Positions 16,821-26,350 are shown, counted from the first letter of the stretch. The stretch is DNA of 43,658 nucleotides from an uncultured Campylobacterales bacterium (GCA_938084175.1 CALKDR010000004.1:1-43658); one strand, 5' to 3'. Notes: generated from the letters alone by a model not told the origin. A program made the numbers and translations.

Positions 16821-19358
16821 ATGTTTTTAAAAAAGAAAAAGTTTTATACCTTATCTGATATTCAAAACAGAATTGTTTATACTCCTTTGATTTTTGTTAT
16901 TCTTTTAGCCTTGGTATCATCTATTGTTTTATATTTCTTTTTATCTTATCAAGAAAAAAACAAAATAAAACTTCTAATTCAAAGTGAAACTTTTTATAAA
17001 AAAAGTGAGCTAAAAAACTATATTAGTAATATCAAATACAACACTAGTGCAAACTTTGATGATATTGAGACTGAACTTAGTAATAATGTATATGAATTAA
17101 ATGGATTTATAAAATCTTCTAAATTCGAGAATAAAGAGCTTGATTTAGAAAAGTTTGAAGAGTATATATCAAGTATAGAAAAAAATAAAGATATAAAATT
17201 CTTACTGTTTAATACAACAAACTATGAAGTTTTACATGGTAAATCTTTAGTTCAAAATCTTGCAAAACTTACAAATTCAAAAATCAAAACTAACAAATTT
17301 ATTAAGCATATGCTTGCAAATATAAAATATATGGGCGATAATAACCTAATGTATTGGATAGATAATGAAAAACAAAATATACAGCTTAGTTACTTTAAAT
17401 ATGTAAAAAGTAAAGAGTTGTTTTTGGGAGCTTTTTCAAAAGTTGATGATATGACACTTTTAACAAAAAAAGTGATACTAGATACTATTGTTGCCAAAAG
17501 TAAAAATATAAATAATGCATACTTTTGTTTTTTTGATAAAAATAAACAAACAGTTTTTAACTATTATGGAAAAGCAGAAGAAATAAAAGTTGAAAATATA
17601 AGAAAATTTAAAAGTACAAAAGAAAAAAGTCTTTCATATACTTTTTCAAAATATCAATATGAAATATTTGTAAAAGAGACTTTTTTAGAAGATGAAGTTA
17701 GAAAAATAAAAGGTGATTATGAATACAGAATAATTATGAGTTTATTAACAATTGTTTTTATTGCTCTTCTTTTAATCACAACTTCTAATATTTTTGCAAG
17801 ATTTATAAACACTATATTTAATAGATACAACAAAAGAATTGAAACAAAAAATCTTTTATTTAAAAAGTGGAAAGAACGATATGAATTAGCAATTATCGCT
17901 TCAAATGATGGACTTTGGGATATAAACCTTGAAACAAATGAAATCTTTTTCTCTAATAAATGGCTTGATATGTTTGGTTATAAAAGAGATGATATTCAAA
18001 ACTTTGATCAATGGTTAGAATTAATACATAAAGATGATAAGCAAATAGTACTTGAAAAATATGAGTCTCATTTAAAATCTAAAACAGGTCATTTTACTTG
18101 TGAATATAGATTAAAAGCAAAATCTAATGAATATAAATGGATACTAGTTAGAGGAAAAGCTTTTAAAAGGGATAACTCAAATAGAATGCTAATGATGTCA
18201 ATGGATATTGATAGTAGAATGAACTTAACAAAAGAGCTTAGAAATGTAGAAACTCTAACAGAATTTGGGCAGATTGTAATTTTTAGATGGCTTAATGATG
18301 AAAAACTAAGTGTTAAATTTGTATCAAAAAGTATTAATAGATATGGATATAAAGCTAGTGATTTTATAGAAGGAAATTTAGAATATTTTGACTTAGTTTA
18401 TAAAGATGATATTAATGATTTAAAAGCTGTCATCCAAAAAGCAATAGAAAATAATGCAATATCATTTACTAGTATTCATAGAATTTTAGACAATTCTAAA
18501 AATATAAAATGGGTTTATAATCGTGCTATTTTAATAAAAGATGATTATGGAAAAGTTATTGGTTTATATGGTTATTTAAATGATATTACTAAAATGAAAT
18601 TAAATGAAGAAGATTTAAAACAAAGAGTTGAATTAGAAGTTGAAAAAAACATCAAAAAAGATAGGCTTTTAGTACAACAAAATAAACTAGCATCAATGGG
18701 TGAAATGCTTGGGAATATATCGCATCAATGGAGACAGCCTTTAAATAATATAAATTTATTACTATATTTCATAAGAGATAATTTTGAGAATTTTTCTAAA
18801 AAAGAGTTACATGATTCTATTAAAAGTGCAAAAATTCAAATAGATTATATGTCTCAAACAATTGATGATTTTAGAAACTTTTACCAACCAACAAAAGATA
18901 AAAAACTTTTTGATATTAAAGAATCAATTAGAAAAAGTTCAAAAATTATTCAATTATTATTTGAAACAAATAATATTCAATTAGAAATAAATGGAATTGA
19001 TGCGGAAATTGATTCTTATGAAAATGAGTTTGAGCAAGTTATTGTGAATATATTAACAAACGCAAATGATGCAAAACTAGTAAAATCAAAAGAGATTAAA
19101 TTTGATGCAAAAGTTTTAATAAATGTTTCAAAATTAAATGGTTTTATAATAATCTCTATTTTCAATAATTGTGGTAATGCTGAACAAAATGTATTAGAAA
19201 AAATGTTTGAACCATATTTCACAACTAAGTTTGAAAATCAAGGAACAGGTATTGGACTTTATATGACAAAAACAATTATAGAAAAAAATATGAATGGGCA
19301 AATAGAAGCATATAATAAAGATGATGGAGTTGAGTTTATAATAAGGCTTAAGTGTTAA
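16821..19358 (+). CDS. Membrane sensor histidine kinase with extracytoplasmic sensor and two PAS domains
   Basis: An 845-residue hybrid-free sensor kinase. TM1 is at about 20-43 and TM2 at about 303-323. Between them is a periplasmic, probably Cache-like sensor domain of about 260 residues. Two PAS domains follow (about 352-460, starting ERYELAIIASNDGLWDI, and about 475-595), then a coiled coil, the H box ASMGEMLGNISHQWRQPL with the phosphorylated His near 634, the N box QVIVNILTNAND near 736, and a GTGIGLYMTK ATP lid near 805-814. It begins one base after truA with no clear ribosome binding site, so translation coupling is likely. The response regulator gene follows after 49 bases. The stimulus is unknown; a TAXI-type binding protein is encoded opposite. 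Confidence 0.9.
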   Translation: MFLKKKKFYTLSDIQNRIVYTPLIFVILLALVSSIVLYFFLSYQEKNKIKLLIQSETFYKKSELKNYISNIKYNTSANFDDIETELSNNVYELNGFIKSSKFENKELDLEKFEEYISSIEKNKDIKFLLFNTTNYEVLHGKSLVQNLAKLTNSKIKTNKFIKHMLANIKYMGDNNLMYWIDNEKQNIQLSYFKYVKSKELFLGAFSKVDDMTLLTKKVILDTIVAKSKNINNAYFCFFDKNKQTVFNYYGKAEEIKVENIRKFKSTKEKSLSYTFSKYQYEIFVKETFLEDEVRKIKGDYEYRIIMSLLTIVFIALLLITTSNIFARFINTIFNRYNKRIETKNLLFKKWKERYELAIIASNDGLWDINLETNEIFFSNKWLDMFGYKRDDIQNFDQWLELIHKDDKQIVLEKYESHLKSKTGHFTCEYRLKAKSNEYKWILVRGKAFKRDNSNRMLMMSMDIDSRMNLTKELRNVETLTEFGQIVIFRWLNDEKLSVKFVSKSINRYGYKASDFIEGNLEYFDLVYKDDINDLKAVIQKAIENNAISFTSIHRILDNSKNIKWVYNRAILIKDDYGKVIGLYGYLNDITKMKLNEEDLKQRVELEVEKNIKKDRLLVQQNKLASMGEMLGNISHQWRQPLNNINLLLYFIRDNFENFSKKELHDSIKSAKIQIDYMSQTIDDFRNFYQPTKDKKLFDIKESIRKSSKIIQLLFETNNIQLEINGIDAEIDSYENEFEQVIVNILTNANDAKLVKSKEIKFDAKVLINVSKLNGFIIISIFNNCGNAEQNVLEKMFEPYFTTKFENQGTGIGLYMTKTIIEKNMNGQIEAYNKDDGVEFIIRLKC

Positions 19359-19407
19359 TTTAACTTAGGATATAATCTTAGATAATACAAAAAATGGAAG
19401 AAGAAAA

Positions 19408-20127
19408 ATGAGTAATTTGACAACAAGAGTACTTTTAGTTGAAGATGAAGATGTAGCAAGAAAAACACTTGCTTTTTATTTAAATACTATTTTTGATGAA
19501 GTAGTTTTAGCTTGTGATGGAGAAGAAGGTTTTTCAATATTAAAAGAGAATATTGATAATAATAAAACTTTTGATTTAGTATTAACAGATTTAAAAATGC
19601 CAAATATTGATGGTATGGGAATGATTGATTTAATAAGAGAATTAATTCCAAACCAAAGATTTATAATTGTAAGTGCTCATAAAAATGAAGAAGATTTATT
19701 AAAATTAATAAACTTAAGAGTTTTAGGTTATTTTCTAAAACCTTTAAATATTGATAATATGATGGAAATGTTACAAAAAGCAAAAGTTGAAGTATTAGAA
19801 GATAAAAAAGAAGCTAAGATCAACACTAACTTAGTAAATTTAAATAAAACATATACATATGATTTATCAAGTGATAAACTTTATAATCATGAAACTATTG
19901 TAAAACTTTCAAAAAAAGAATCAGATATATTACAAGTACTAATAAAATCTTTAGGTGAAGTGATTTCAGTTGAAAGATTTAAAGAAGATGTTTGGAATGA
20001 TATTCAAACAAATGATTCTGCCTTTAGAACGGTAATGAAAAGATTAAAAGATAAAATTATTGATGATGATTTTATTGTTTCTCATAAAGGTTATGGATAT
20101 ATAATCGAAAAGTTATTTGTAAAATAA
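19408..20127 (+). CDS. OmpR-type response regulator
   Basis: A 239-residue DNA-binding regulator, probably the partner of the upstream kinase. The receiver domain (about 7-125) has the acidic pocket VEDED, phosphoacceptor Asp61 in LVLTDLKMP, and the KP pair in YFLKPLNI. The C-terminal winged helix (about 155-235) has the pattern SKKESDILQVLIKSLGEVIS and VMKRLKDKI ... HKGYGYII. The ATG has a strong GGAAGAAGAAA site. It ends at a bidirectional terminator. Confidence 0.92.
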   Translation: MSNLTTRVLLVEDEDVARKTLAFYLNTIFDEVVLACDGEEGFSILKENIDNNKTFDLVLTDLKMPNIDGMGMIDLIRELIPNQRFIIVSAHKNEEDLLKLINLRVLGYFLKPLNIDNMMEMLQKAKVEVLEDKKEAKINTNLVNLNKTYTYDLSSDKLYNHETIVKLSKKESDILQVLIKSLGEVISVERFKEDVWNDIQTNDSAFRTVMKRLKDKIIDDDFIVSHKGYGYIIEKLFVK

Positions 20128-20132
20128 AAAGA

Positions 20133-20158
20133 TTTTCAAGAGTTTTCACTCTTGAAAA
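20133..20158. terminator. Bidirectional terminator between convergent genes
   Basis: TTTTCAAGAG and its exact reverse complement CTCTTGAAAA flank the loop TTTTCA. The stem starts with AAAA and ends with TTTT on either strand, so it can end both the response regulator and the TAXI-protein transcripts. Confidence 0.8.
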
Positions 20159-20167
20159 TAACAAAGA

Positions 20168-21112
20168 TTATAATAATCCAGCTTCTTTAAAATATTTTTT
20201 AGCACCTTTATGTAATGGTGCTGAAAGTCCGTCTAATAAAGATTCTTTCGTGATATTATTATAAGCTGGATGAAGCTTTTTAAATTTATCAAAGTTTTCT
20301 AAAATAGCTTTTACAACTGTGTAAACAGCTTTTTCACTAACATCATCACTTGTTACTAATACAGCTTTAACACCAAAAGTTTCAATGTTACTAGTATTTC
20401 CTTTATACATTCCAGCAGGAATATCCGCTTTAGCAAAGTATGGGTATTTTTTAATTAAATTATCAATATTACTACCACTTAGTTCTGTGATTTTTACATC
20501 AACAGAATTTGAAGCATCTTTTATATTTGCAGTTGGATGTCCTACCATATAAAAATATCCATCTATTTTATTATCTCTTAGAGCATCTGGCATTTCCGAA
20601 GCTTTAAGTGTCCCTGCAAATTTTAAGTCTTCTTTTTTGATTCCACTTGCATCAAATAATGTTAAAGCAGTAGCTTCATTTCCAGACCCCGGATTTCCTA
20701 GGTTAATTCTTTTACCTTTTATATCTTTTATTGAATTGATATTTGAATCTTTTCTAGTAACTAGAGTTAATAATTCAGGATAAATAGCCATAACAGATTT
20801 TAATTTTTCAGCTTTTTTGCCTTTAAAATTTCCAGTTCCATTTGAGGCTTGATAAACAACATCAGATTGAGCAATACCAAAATCTAATTCACCATTTTCA
20901 ATAGTTTTTATATTATAAACAGAACCTCCAGTTGATTCAACTGAACATCTAATTTTTGTCTCTTTCTTATATTTATTTACAAGTCTGCAAATAGCACCAC
21001 CTGTTGGATAGTAAGTTCCAGTTACTCCACCTGTGCCAATTGTTACAAACTCAGCTGTAAATGCAGGAATAATCAAAGCTCCTAATAAAGCCACTGTAGC
21101 AATTTTCTTCAT
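20168..21112 (-). CDS. TAXI-family TRAP-type solute-binding protein (orphan)
   Basis: A 314-residue periplasmic binding protein. The signal peptide is residues 1-19 (MKKIATVALLGALIIPAFT), followed at once by the family start FVTIGTGGVTGTYYPTGGAI. Other TAXI features are STGGSVYNI, GIAQSDVVYQA, and INLGNPGSGNEATA. In TRAP transporters this subunit delivers substrates such as glutamate or other organic acids to a fused membrane permease, but no permease gene is adjacent. It converges on the sensor kinase operon, so it could feed a distant permease or act as a sensor partner; both ideas are inference. Confidence 0.88.
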   Translation of the reverse strand: MKKIATVALLGALIIPAFTAEFVTIGTGGVTGTYYPTGGAICRLVNKYKKETKIRCSVESTGGSVYNIKTIENGELDFGIAQSDVVYQASNGTGNFKGKKAEKLKSVMAIYPELLTLVTRKDSNINSIKDIKGKRINLGNPGSGNEATALTLFDASGIKKEDLKFAGTLKASEMPDALRDNKIDGYFYMVGHPTANIKDASNSVDVKITELSGSNIDNLIKKYPYFAKADIPAGMYKGNTSNIETFGVKAVLVTSDDVSEKAVYTVVKAILENFDKFKKLHPAYNNITKESLLDGLSAPLHKGAKKYFKEAGLL

Positions 21113-21253
21113 TGTTTACCTTTTTACTTTAAGAAATTTTATAAATTAGTATCAAATTATAACACAATGATTAATTATTAGTATCAAAAAATTATCTGTA
21201 AAGCATTATATTAGGCAGATTTATTATGAATAAAAATTTATTTTTAAAAGTAC

Positions 21254-21283
21254 TTGACAAATAGACACTCAATAGGTTATAAT
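21254..21283 (+). promoter_or_regulatory. Sigma-70 promoter of hrcA-grpE-dnaK
   Basis: TTGACA at 21254-21259 and TATAAT at 21278-21283 are both exact consensus hexamers with an 18-base spacer. The expected transcription start, near 21290, falls inside the CIRCE operator, which is the right place for HrcA to repress. Confidence 0.85.
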
Positions 21284-21286
21284 TCT

Positions 21287-21313
21287 TTAGCAGTTTAAGA
21301 CAATGAGTGCTAA
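21287..21313 (+). promoter_or_regulatory. CIRCE operator (HrcA binding site)
   Basis: The right arm GAGTGCTAA (21305-21313) is a perfect match to the CIRCE consensus. The left arm TTAGCAGTT (21287-21295) differs from TTAGCACTC at two positions. The 9-base spacer is standard. It overlaps the expected start of the heat-shock operon transcript, implying autoregulation by HrcA. Confidence 0.88.
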
Positions 21314-21333
21314 TAAATTAAAATGGTTGTAAA

Positions 21334-22125
21334 ATGATTGACAAAAAAGAGTTTTTATTACAGTCTATTATTAAAGCATATATAGAACATTTAGAGCCAA
21401 TTGGTTCTACGCAATTAAAATCTATGTATGATATCACTTATTCACCTGCAACAATTAGAGGATATTTCAAAAAATTAGGTGATGAAGGTTATCTAGCTCA
21501 AGAGCATATAAGTTCTGGAAGAACTCCAACAACTGAAGCTTTAAAAGAGTATTGGAAAACCAAACTTAATTTCGATGTTACAAATATAAATTTAAAAGCA
21601 TTACAATATTATGCGTCTGAAGTAGAAGTATCAATATTTATCAAAAAAGAGAAATCTGACATATTAATGGAGATTTTGAATGTTGAAGATAAGTATATGA
21701 TATTAGAGTTTTCTTCATTTGCAATATCTGTAAAGTTTTCAGATGCCTTATTTAGATTTTTACAAGATATGAGAGGTTTAACTCTAAAAGATATCTTGAA
21801 AATATCAAAAGATGTAGGTGCATATGATATTTGTGAGGCTATAGATCAAAGTTTACAAAATTCAGATTTTGAAATCTTTAACTATAAAGAGTTTTTAGCT
21901 CTTGCTTTAACATATGATTTAAATGAATTGACTATTAATAAATTTTTAAAAGGTCAAATTTTAGATGAATTAGACGAAGGTCTATATTTTGAAAACTTTT
22001 TACCTATTGGTTATATAGGAATTTGTCATTATTGCAAAATTAATAACGAAGATGTGAAGATGCTTGTAATTGGGCAACTTCCAAAAAATTATGAATATTT
22101 TTATAAAAAAATTACAACTTTTTAG
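21334..22125 (+). CDS. hrcA: Heat-inducible transcription repressor HrcA
   Basis: The repressor of CIRCE-controlled chaperone genes. It has 263 residues, shorter than the ~340 of Bacillus HrcA but normal for Campylobacterota. The N-terminal winged helix contains EPIGSTQLKS, YSPATIRGYFKKLGDEGYL and SSGRTPTTEALKEYW, all typical. The C-terminal inserted GAF-like region is reduced. It sits directly after the CIRCE and is the first gene of hrcA-grpE-dnaK. Confidence 0.92.
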   Translation: MIDKKEFLLQSIIKAYIEHLEPIGSTQLKSMYDITYSPATIRGYFKKLGDEGYLAQEHISSGRTPTTEALKEYWKTKLNFDVTNINLKALQYYASEVEVSIFIKKEKSDILMEILNVEDKYMILEFSSFAISVKFSDALFRFLQDMRGLTLKDILKISKDVGAYDICEAIDQSLQNSDFEIFNYKEFLALALTYDLNELTINKFLKGQILDELDEGLYFENFLPIGYIGICHYCKINNEDVKMLVIGQLPKNYEYFYKKITTF

Positions 22126-22134
22126 GAGAAAAAC

Positions 22135-22701
22135 TTGAGCGAAGAAAAAAAAGAAGAAATACAAACAGAAGAAGTAGCAGAAAACGAAACTGAAGTAATT
22201 GTTGAAGAAACAGCAGTTGTTGAAGAGACAATGGAAAGTGTTAAAGCCGATTTAGAAGAAAAACTAAAAGAAGCTGAAGATAAATATTTAAGAGTTCATG
22301 CTGATTTTGAGAACATCAAAAAAAGATTAGAAAAAGAAAAATACAATGCTATTGATTATGCAAGTGAAAAATTTGCAAAAGATTTATTAGCTCCTATTGA
22401 TTCTTTAGAAATGGCACTAGCAGCAGAAGAAGCAGCAAGTGATATGCCAGCAGATGAATTATTAGCAAAATTAAAAGAAGGTGTTGAATTAACAATTAGA
22501 AATTTTTACTCAGCTTTTGAAAAACATGATATTACAACTGTTGAAACAGAAGGTGATTTTGATCCTAATTTCCACGATGCAGTTATGCAGCTTGATAGCC
22601 CAGATCATGAAGATGGACAAATTGTTCAAAGACTTCAAAAAGGTTACAAATTAAAAGAAAGATTATTAAGACCAGCAATGGTTTCAATCTGTAAGAAGTA
22701 A
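22135..22701 (+). CDS. grpE: Nucleotide exchange factor GrpE
   Basis: The DnaK cochaperone that exchanges ADP for ATP. It has 188 residues: an acidic N-terminal tail, a long coiled coil (about 30-90) with DKYLRVHADFENIKKRLEKE, and the C-terminal beta domain with VEGDFDPNFHDAVMQ-like sequence (TEGDFDPNFHDAVM) and LRPAMVSICK. The start is TTG, justified by an AGGAGA site 7 bases upstream. It follows hrcA by 9 bases. Confidence 0.95.
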   Translation: MSEEKKEEIQTEEVAENETEVIVEETAVVEETMESVKADLEEKLKEAEDKYLRVHADFENIKKRLEKEKYNAIDYASEKFAKDLLAPIDSLEMALAAEEAASDMPADELLAKLKEGVELTIRNFYSAFEKHDITTVETEGDFDPNFHDAVMQLDSPDHEDGQIVQRLQKGYKLKERLLRPAMVSICKK

Positions 22702-22782
22702 AGCGTTGACCGTAATGTCAAAAAACTAGAATAAATTAGAGAAAAATTAAAACAAAATAAATTAAATTGATAAGGAAGAAAA

Positions 22783-24672
22783 ATGAGTAAAGTAATTGGA
22801 ATTGACTTAGGAACTACAAACTCTTGTATGGCTGTTTACGAAGGTGGGGAAGCTAAAATTATCCCTAATAAAGAAGGTAAAAATACAACTCCTTCTATTG
22901 TTGCATATACAGATAAAGGTGAAGTTTTAGTAGGAGATCCTGCAAAAAGACAAGCTATTACAAATCCTGAAAAAACTATTTATTCTATTAAAAGAATTAT
23001 GGGTTTAATGATGGACGAAGAAAATGCTAAAGAAGCACAATCTAAAGTTGGATACAAAATCGTTGATAGAAACGGTGCAGCCGCAGTTGAAATTGGAGAT
23101 AAAGTATATACTCCACAAGAAATAAGTGCTAAAATTTTAGGAAAATTAAAAACTGATGCTGAAGAGTATTTAGGAGCACCTGTTACTGATGCTGTTATTA
23201 CAGTACCAGCATACTTTAATGATGCACAAAGAAAAGCAACTCAAGAAGCTGGAACTATTGCAGGACTTAATGTATTAAGAATTATTAATGAGCCAACAGC
23301 TGCTTCATTAGCATATGGTTTAGATAAAAAAGGTGAAGAAAAAGTTCTTGTTTATGATTTAGGTGGTGGTACTTTTGATGTTACAGCTTTAGAAATTGGT
23401 GATGGTACTTTTGAAGTTTTATCAACAGATGGTAATGCATTCTTAGGTGGAGATGATTTTGATAATGCAATTATAGATTGGTTAGCAAAAGAGTTTGAAA
23501 CTGAAAATGGTTTTGATGTTAGAAATGACAAAATGGCACTTCAAAGATTAAAAGATGCAGCTGAAAATGCAAAGAAAGAATTATCTTCAGCTGAATCAAC
23601 AGAAATTAACTTACCATTTATTTCAATGGGAACGGCTGGTCCTGTTCACTTAGTTAAATCATTAACTAGAGCAAAATTTGAATCAATGACTGAAGGTTTA
23701 ATTACTGAAACTTTAGAACATATCAAAACTGCATTAAATGATGCTGGTTTAGATAAAGAAGAAATTGAAGAAATCATTATGGTTGGTGGATCTACTAGAT
23801 TACCAAAAGCAAATGAAATTGTAAAAGACTTCTTTGGAAAAGATTTAAACAAAGGTGTTAACCCTGATGAAGTAGTAGCTGCTGGTGCTGCTGTTCAAGC
23901 TGGTGTATTAAAAGGTGATGTTAAAGATGTATTATTACTAGACGTTACTCCTTTATCATTAGGTATTGAAACTTTAGGTGGAGTATTAACTAAATTAATT
24001 GAAAAAGGTACAACAATTCCTGTTAAGAAATCTCAAGTATTCTCAACAGCTGAAGATAATCAACCTGCTGTTTCAATTCATGTTGGACAAGGTGAGAGAG
24101 AATTTGCTAAAGATAATAAATCATTAGGTATGTTTGAATTATCTGATATCCCAGCAGCTCCAAGAGGTGTTCCACAAATTGAAGTAACATTTGATATTGA
24201 TGCAAATGGTGTTTTAAATGTATCTGCTAAAGATAAAGGAACTGGTAAAGAAAATAAAATTACTATTTCTGGTTCATCTGGATTATCTGATGAAGAAATC
24301 GAAAAAATGGTAAACGAAGCAGAAGCAAATAAAGAAACTGATGCAAAGAAAAAAGAAATAATTGAAGTAAGAAATCAAGCTGATGCTTTATTACATTCAA
24401 CTAAGAAAACATTAGAAGAAAACCCTGATGCAGTTTCTGAAGAAGAAAAAACTGCAATCGTTGATTCAGCAGCTGAGCTTGAAGAATTATTAAAAGATGA
24501 AAATGCTACTAAAGAGCAAATTGAAGAAAAAGTGAAAGCTTTAACTGAAAAATCTCATAAATTAGCAGAAGCTATGTACAAAAAAGAAGGTGGCGATCAA
24601 GCTACTGGAGAACAACCAAATAAAAAAGCAAAAAAAGACGATGACGACGTTATCGACGCTGAAGTAGAGTAA
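22783..24672 (+). CDS. dnaK: Chaperone DnaK (Hsp70)
   Basis: An ATP-dependent protein-folding chaperone of 629 residues. The N terminus [35 protein letters not shown] and [11 protein letters not shown] are the three Hsp70 signatures. The substrate-binding domain begins after the linker [16 protein letters not shown], and the tail is acidic ([13 protein letters not shown]). It is 81 bases after grpE with an AAGGAAGAAA site. A TTGACC/TAGAAT pair at 22706-22732 (15-base spacer) could be a weak internal promoter. Confidence 0.98.
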   Translation: MSKVIGIDLGTTNSCMAVYEGGEAKIIPNKEGKNTTPSIVAYTDKGEVLVGDPAKRQAITNPEKTIYSIKRIMGLMMDEENAKEAQSKVGYKIVDRNGAAAVEIGDKVYTPQEISAKILGKLKTDAEEYLGAPVTDAVITVPAYFNDAQRKATQEAGTIAGLNVLRIINEPTAASLAYGLDKKGEEKVLVYDLGGGTFDVTALEIGDGTFEVLSTDGNAFLGGDDFDNAIIDWLAKEFETENGFDVRNDKMALQRLKDAAENAKKELSSAESTEINLPFISMGTAGPVHLVKSLTRAKFESMTEGLITETLEHIKTALNDAGLDKEEIEEIIMVGGSTRLPKANEIVKDFFGKDLNKGVNPDEVVAAGAAVQAGVLKGDVKDVLLLDVTPLSLGIETLGGVLTKLIEKGTTIPVKKSQVFSTAEDNQPAVSIHVGQGEREFAKDNKSLGMFELSDIPAAPRGVPQIEVTFDIDANGVLNVSAKDKGTGKENKITISGSSGLSDEEIEKMVNEAEANKETDAKKKEIIEVRNQADALLHSTKKTLEENPDAVSEEEKTAIVDSAAELEELLKDENATKEQIEEKVKALTEKSHKLAEAMYKKEGGDQATGEQPNKKAKKDDDDVIDAEVE

Positions 24673-24683
24673 ATCTCTGCTTC

Positions 24684-24962
24684 ATGCAAACTATAATATT
24701 TTTAACACTAACTTTTTTAATAGTAATATTCTCAGTATTACAATACTTTAAAAGTAAAAACTCAAGATTAGATAAGCTAAAATCGGGTGAATGTCCAGAT
24801 TGTAAACAAAAAACAAAAACTTTTTTCGATGATAATACAAAAACAACTTTTACACAAGAAGTTATAAGTGCAAAGATATTAAAAGGTGGTGGATGCTCAG
24901 GCGTTCCTGATATTGAGTATAGATGCAAAGCTTGTGGACTTAAGGAAGTTTATAACTCTTAA
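24684..24962 (+). CDS. Small membrane-anchored zinc-ribbon-like protein
   Basis: A 92-residue protein of unknown function. One transmembrane segment (about 3-22) is followed by a soluble domain with two Cys pairs, ECPDCK (about 36-41) and YRCKACG (about 81-87), plus a lone Cys in GGGCSG. The pair spacing suggests a zinc ribbon or other metal site. It starts 11 bases after dnaK, so it may be read through from the heat-shock operon. The opposite-strand frame at 24650-24928 is only its shadow. I know of no defined family function. Confidence 0.65.
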   Translation: MQTIIFLTLTFLIVIFSVLQYFKSKNSRLDKLKSGECPDCKQKTKTFFDDNTKTTFTQEVISAKILKGGGCSGVPDIEYRCKACGLKEVYNS

Positions 24963-24967
24963 GTTGG

Positions 24968-24973
24968 TATAAT
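24968..24973 (+). promoter_or_regulatory. Candidate -10 of mltA
   Basis: TTGGTATAATCTT holds TG-n-TATAAT-like sequence 23 bases before the mltA TTG start, immediately after the preceding stop codon. No clear -35 is visible. Confidence 0.4.
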
Positions 24974-24996
24974 CTTTAAAAAACTGGATTTATACT

Positions 24997-26094
24997 TTGA
25001 AACATTATTTATTTATTATAATTACACTATTTTTATTTACTGCTTGTTCTGTAAAAAACAATGAATTATCAAAAATAGGAATTCCCCAAGAAATGGAAAA
25101 AACTCCCTTTGATTATTTAACAGGCTTTTATGATGATAATTTAGACTTAGCACTTGAAGTGTTTAAAAAAGCTTGTACAAAATCTAAAAGAAAAGAACAA
25201 TTTAAAGATGTTTGTGAAAACTCATTAGATTTTACTAATGGAAAAGAATTTTTTACAAAAAACTTTACACCAAAAGTTTTAGTTTCAAACACTGGAGATA
25301 AAGGTTTAATTACAGGTTATTATGAACCTTTATTATATGGAAGTAGAATTAAAACAGATTTTTACAAATATGCTATTTATAAAACTCCAAAAGATTTAGT
25401 AACAATAAAAAATAAAAGTAAATATCCAAACTTTAAAAATTTAAGTTATAAAGCAAAAATAAAAAATAAAAAATATTATGCCTATGATACAAGAGAGCAA
25501 ATTGAAGCAAAGAATAATCTAGAAGTTATATGTTATGTAAATGATAAAATAGATTTATTTTTCTTACAAGTTCAAGGTTCAGGACGTGTGTTATTAGAAA
25601 ATGGCGATTTAATTAATATTGGTTATTCAAATCAAAATGGAAGAAAATATCGGTCTATTGGAAAAAAATTAATTGAAGATGGACACTTAGAAAGAGAAGA
25701 GGTCTCTTTACAAAGTATAAAAGCTTTTTTACAAGCTAATCCTACAAAAGTAGATGAAGTTTTAAACTATAATCTTAGTTATATATTTTTTAAAGAAAAA
25801 AAACAAACAGCAACGGGTAGTTTAAATGTGCCATTAGTTGCGAAAAGAAATATTGCAGTTGATAGAAGATATATACCACTGGGAATGCCTGTTTTTTTAG
25901 AAACATCAAATCCAAAAACAAATAAAGCTATTAATAAACTTGTAATTGCTGCTGATACAGGAGGAGCTATAAAAGGTGAAATTAGAGCGGATTATTTTTT
26001 AGGATATGGAGAAGAAGCTATGGAATTAGCAGGACTTATGAAAGAAGAGGGAAGACTCTTTATGTTAATTCCTAATGATGTAGTTGTTGATTAG
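24997..26094 (+). CDS. mltA: MltA-type lytic murein transglycosylase lipoprotein
   Basis: A peptidoglycan lytic transglycosylase, outer-membrane anchored. The lipoprotein signal ends LFLFTAC with the lipidated Cys at residue 17. The MltA barrel domain (about 100-260) has GLITGYYEPLL and FFLQVQGSGRVLLENG, and the C-terminal 3D domain has AADTGGAIKGEIRADYF with the three conserved aspartates. Length 365 matches the family. The start is TTG. The transcript can end at the hairpin 26096-26123. Confidence 0.92.
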   Translation: MKHYLFIIITLFLFTACSVKNNELSKIGIPQEMEKTPFDYLTGFYDDNLDLALEVFKKACTKSKRKEQFKDVCENSLDFTNGKEFFTKNFTPKVLVSNTGDKGLITGYYEPLLYGSRIKTDFYKYAIYKTPKDLVTIKNKSKYPNFKNLSYKAKIKNKKYYAYDTREQIEAKNNLEVICYVNDKIDLFFLQVQGSGRVLLENGDLINIGYSNQNGRKYRSIGKKLIEDGHLEREEVSLQSIKAFLQANPTKVDEVLNYNLSYIFFKEKKQTATGSLNVPLVAKRNIAVDRRYIPLGMPVFLETSNPKTNKAINKLVIAADTGGAIKGEIRADYFLGYGEEAMELAGLMKEEGRLFMLIPNDVVVD

Positions 26095-26095
26095 T

Positions 26096-26123
26096 TTGTT
26101 GTAGCTAATCTTAGCTACAACAA
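26096..26123. terminator. 13-bp hairpin between convergent genes, overlapping a stop codon
   Basis: TTGTTGTAGCTAA and its exact reverse complement TTAGCTACAACAA are separated by only TC. It begins right after the mltA stop, and its right arm encodes the last Cys-Cys-Ser-stop of the opposite gene. It probably ends both transcripts, although neither side has a strong U-tract. Confidence 0.65.
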
Positions 26124-26350
26124 CCATTCCCGCAACAGTTATCTCTTGCATCAGAATAAAAACTTATAACAAAATTGTTATACATTTCTTGAACTTCAAA
26201 CTCATGTTTTTTACAAAAATCATTATTCATAGTATTTTTCATTTCAATTGCTTTTAACAATGCTTCATCTTTTGATTGAAACTTTATATTATTTCCTAAA
26301 TCACTTCTTTTAAAACATCCACATTGGTTTGCTACAACTATTTTATACAT
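26111..26350 (-). CDS. Small Cys-rich hypothetical protein
   Basis: A 79-residue cytoplasmic protein, not recognised. Cysteines cluster at both ends: QCGCFKRSDLG near residue 10 and the C-terminal DNCCGNGCCS, with one more Cys in the middle (DFCKKHEFEVQE). Such CGC and CCGNGCC groups suggest metal or iron-sulfur binding. The middle is a short alpha/beta domain. The ATG has an AAGGAGA site, so the gene is expressed in its own right. It stands alone between mltA and psd, with its 3' end in the shared hairpin. Confidence 0.7.
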   Translation of the reverse strand: MYKIVVANQCGCFKRSDLGNNIKFQSKDEALLKAIEMKNTMNNDFCKKHEFEVQEMYNNFVISFYSDARDNCCGNGCCS

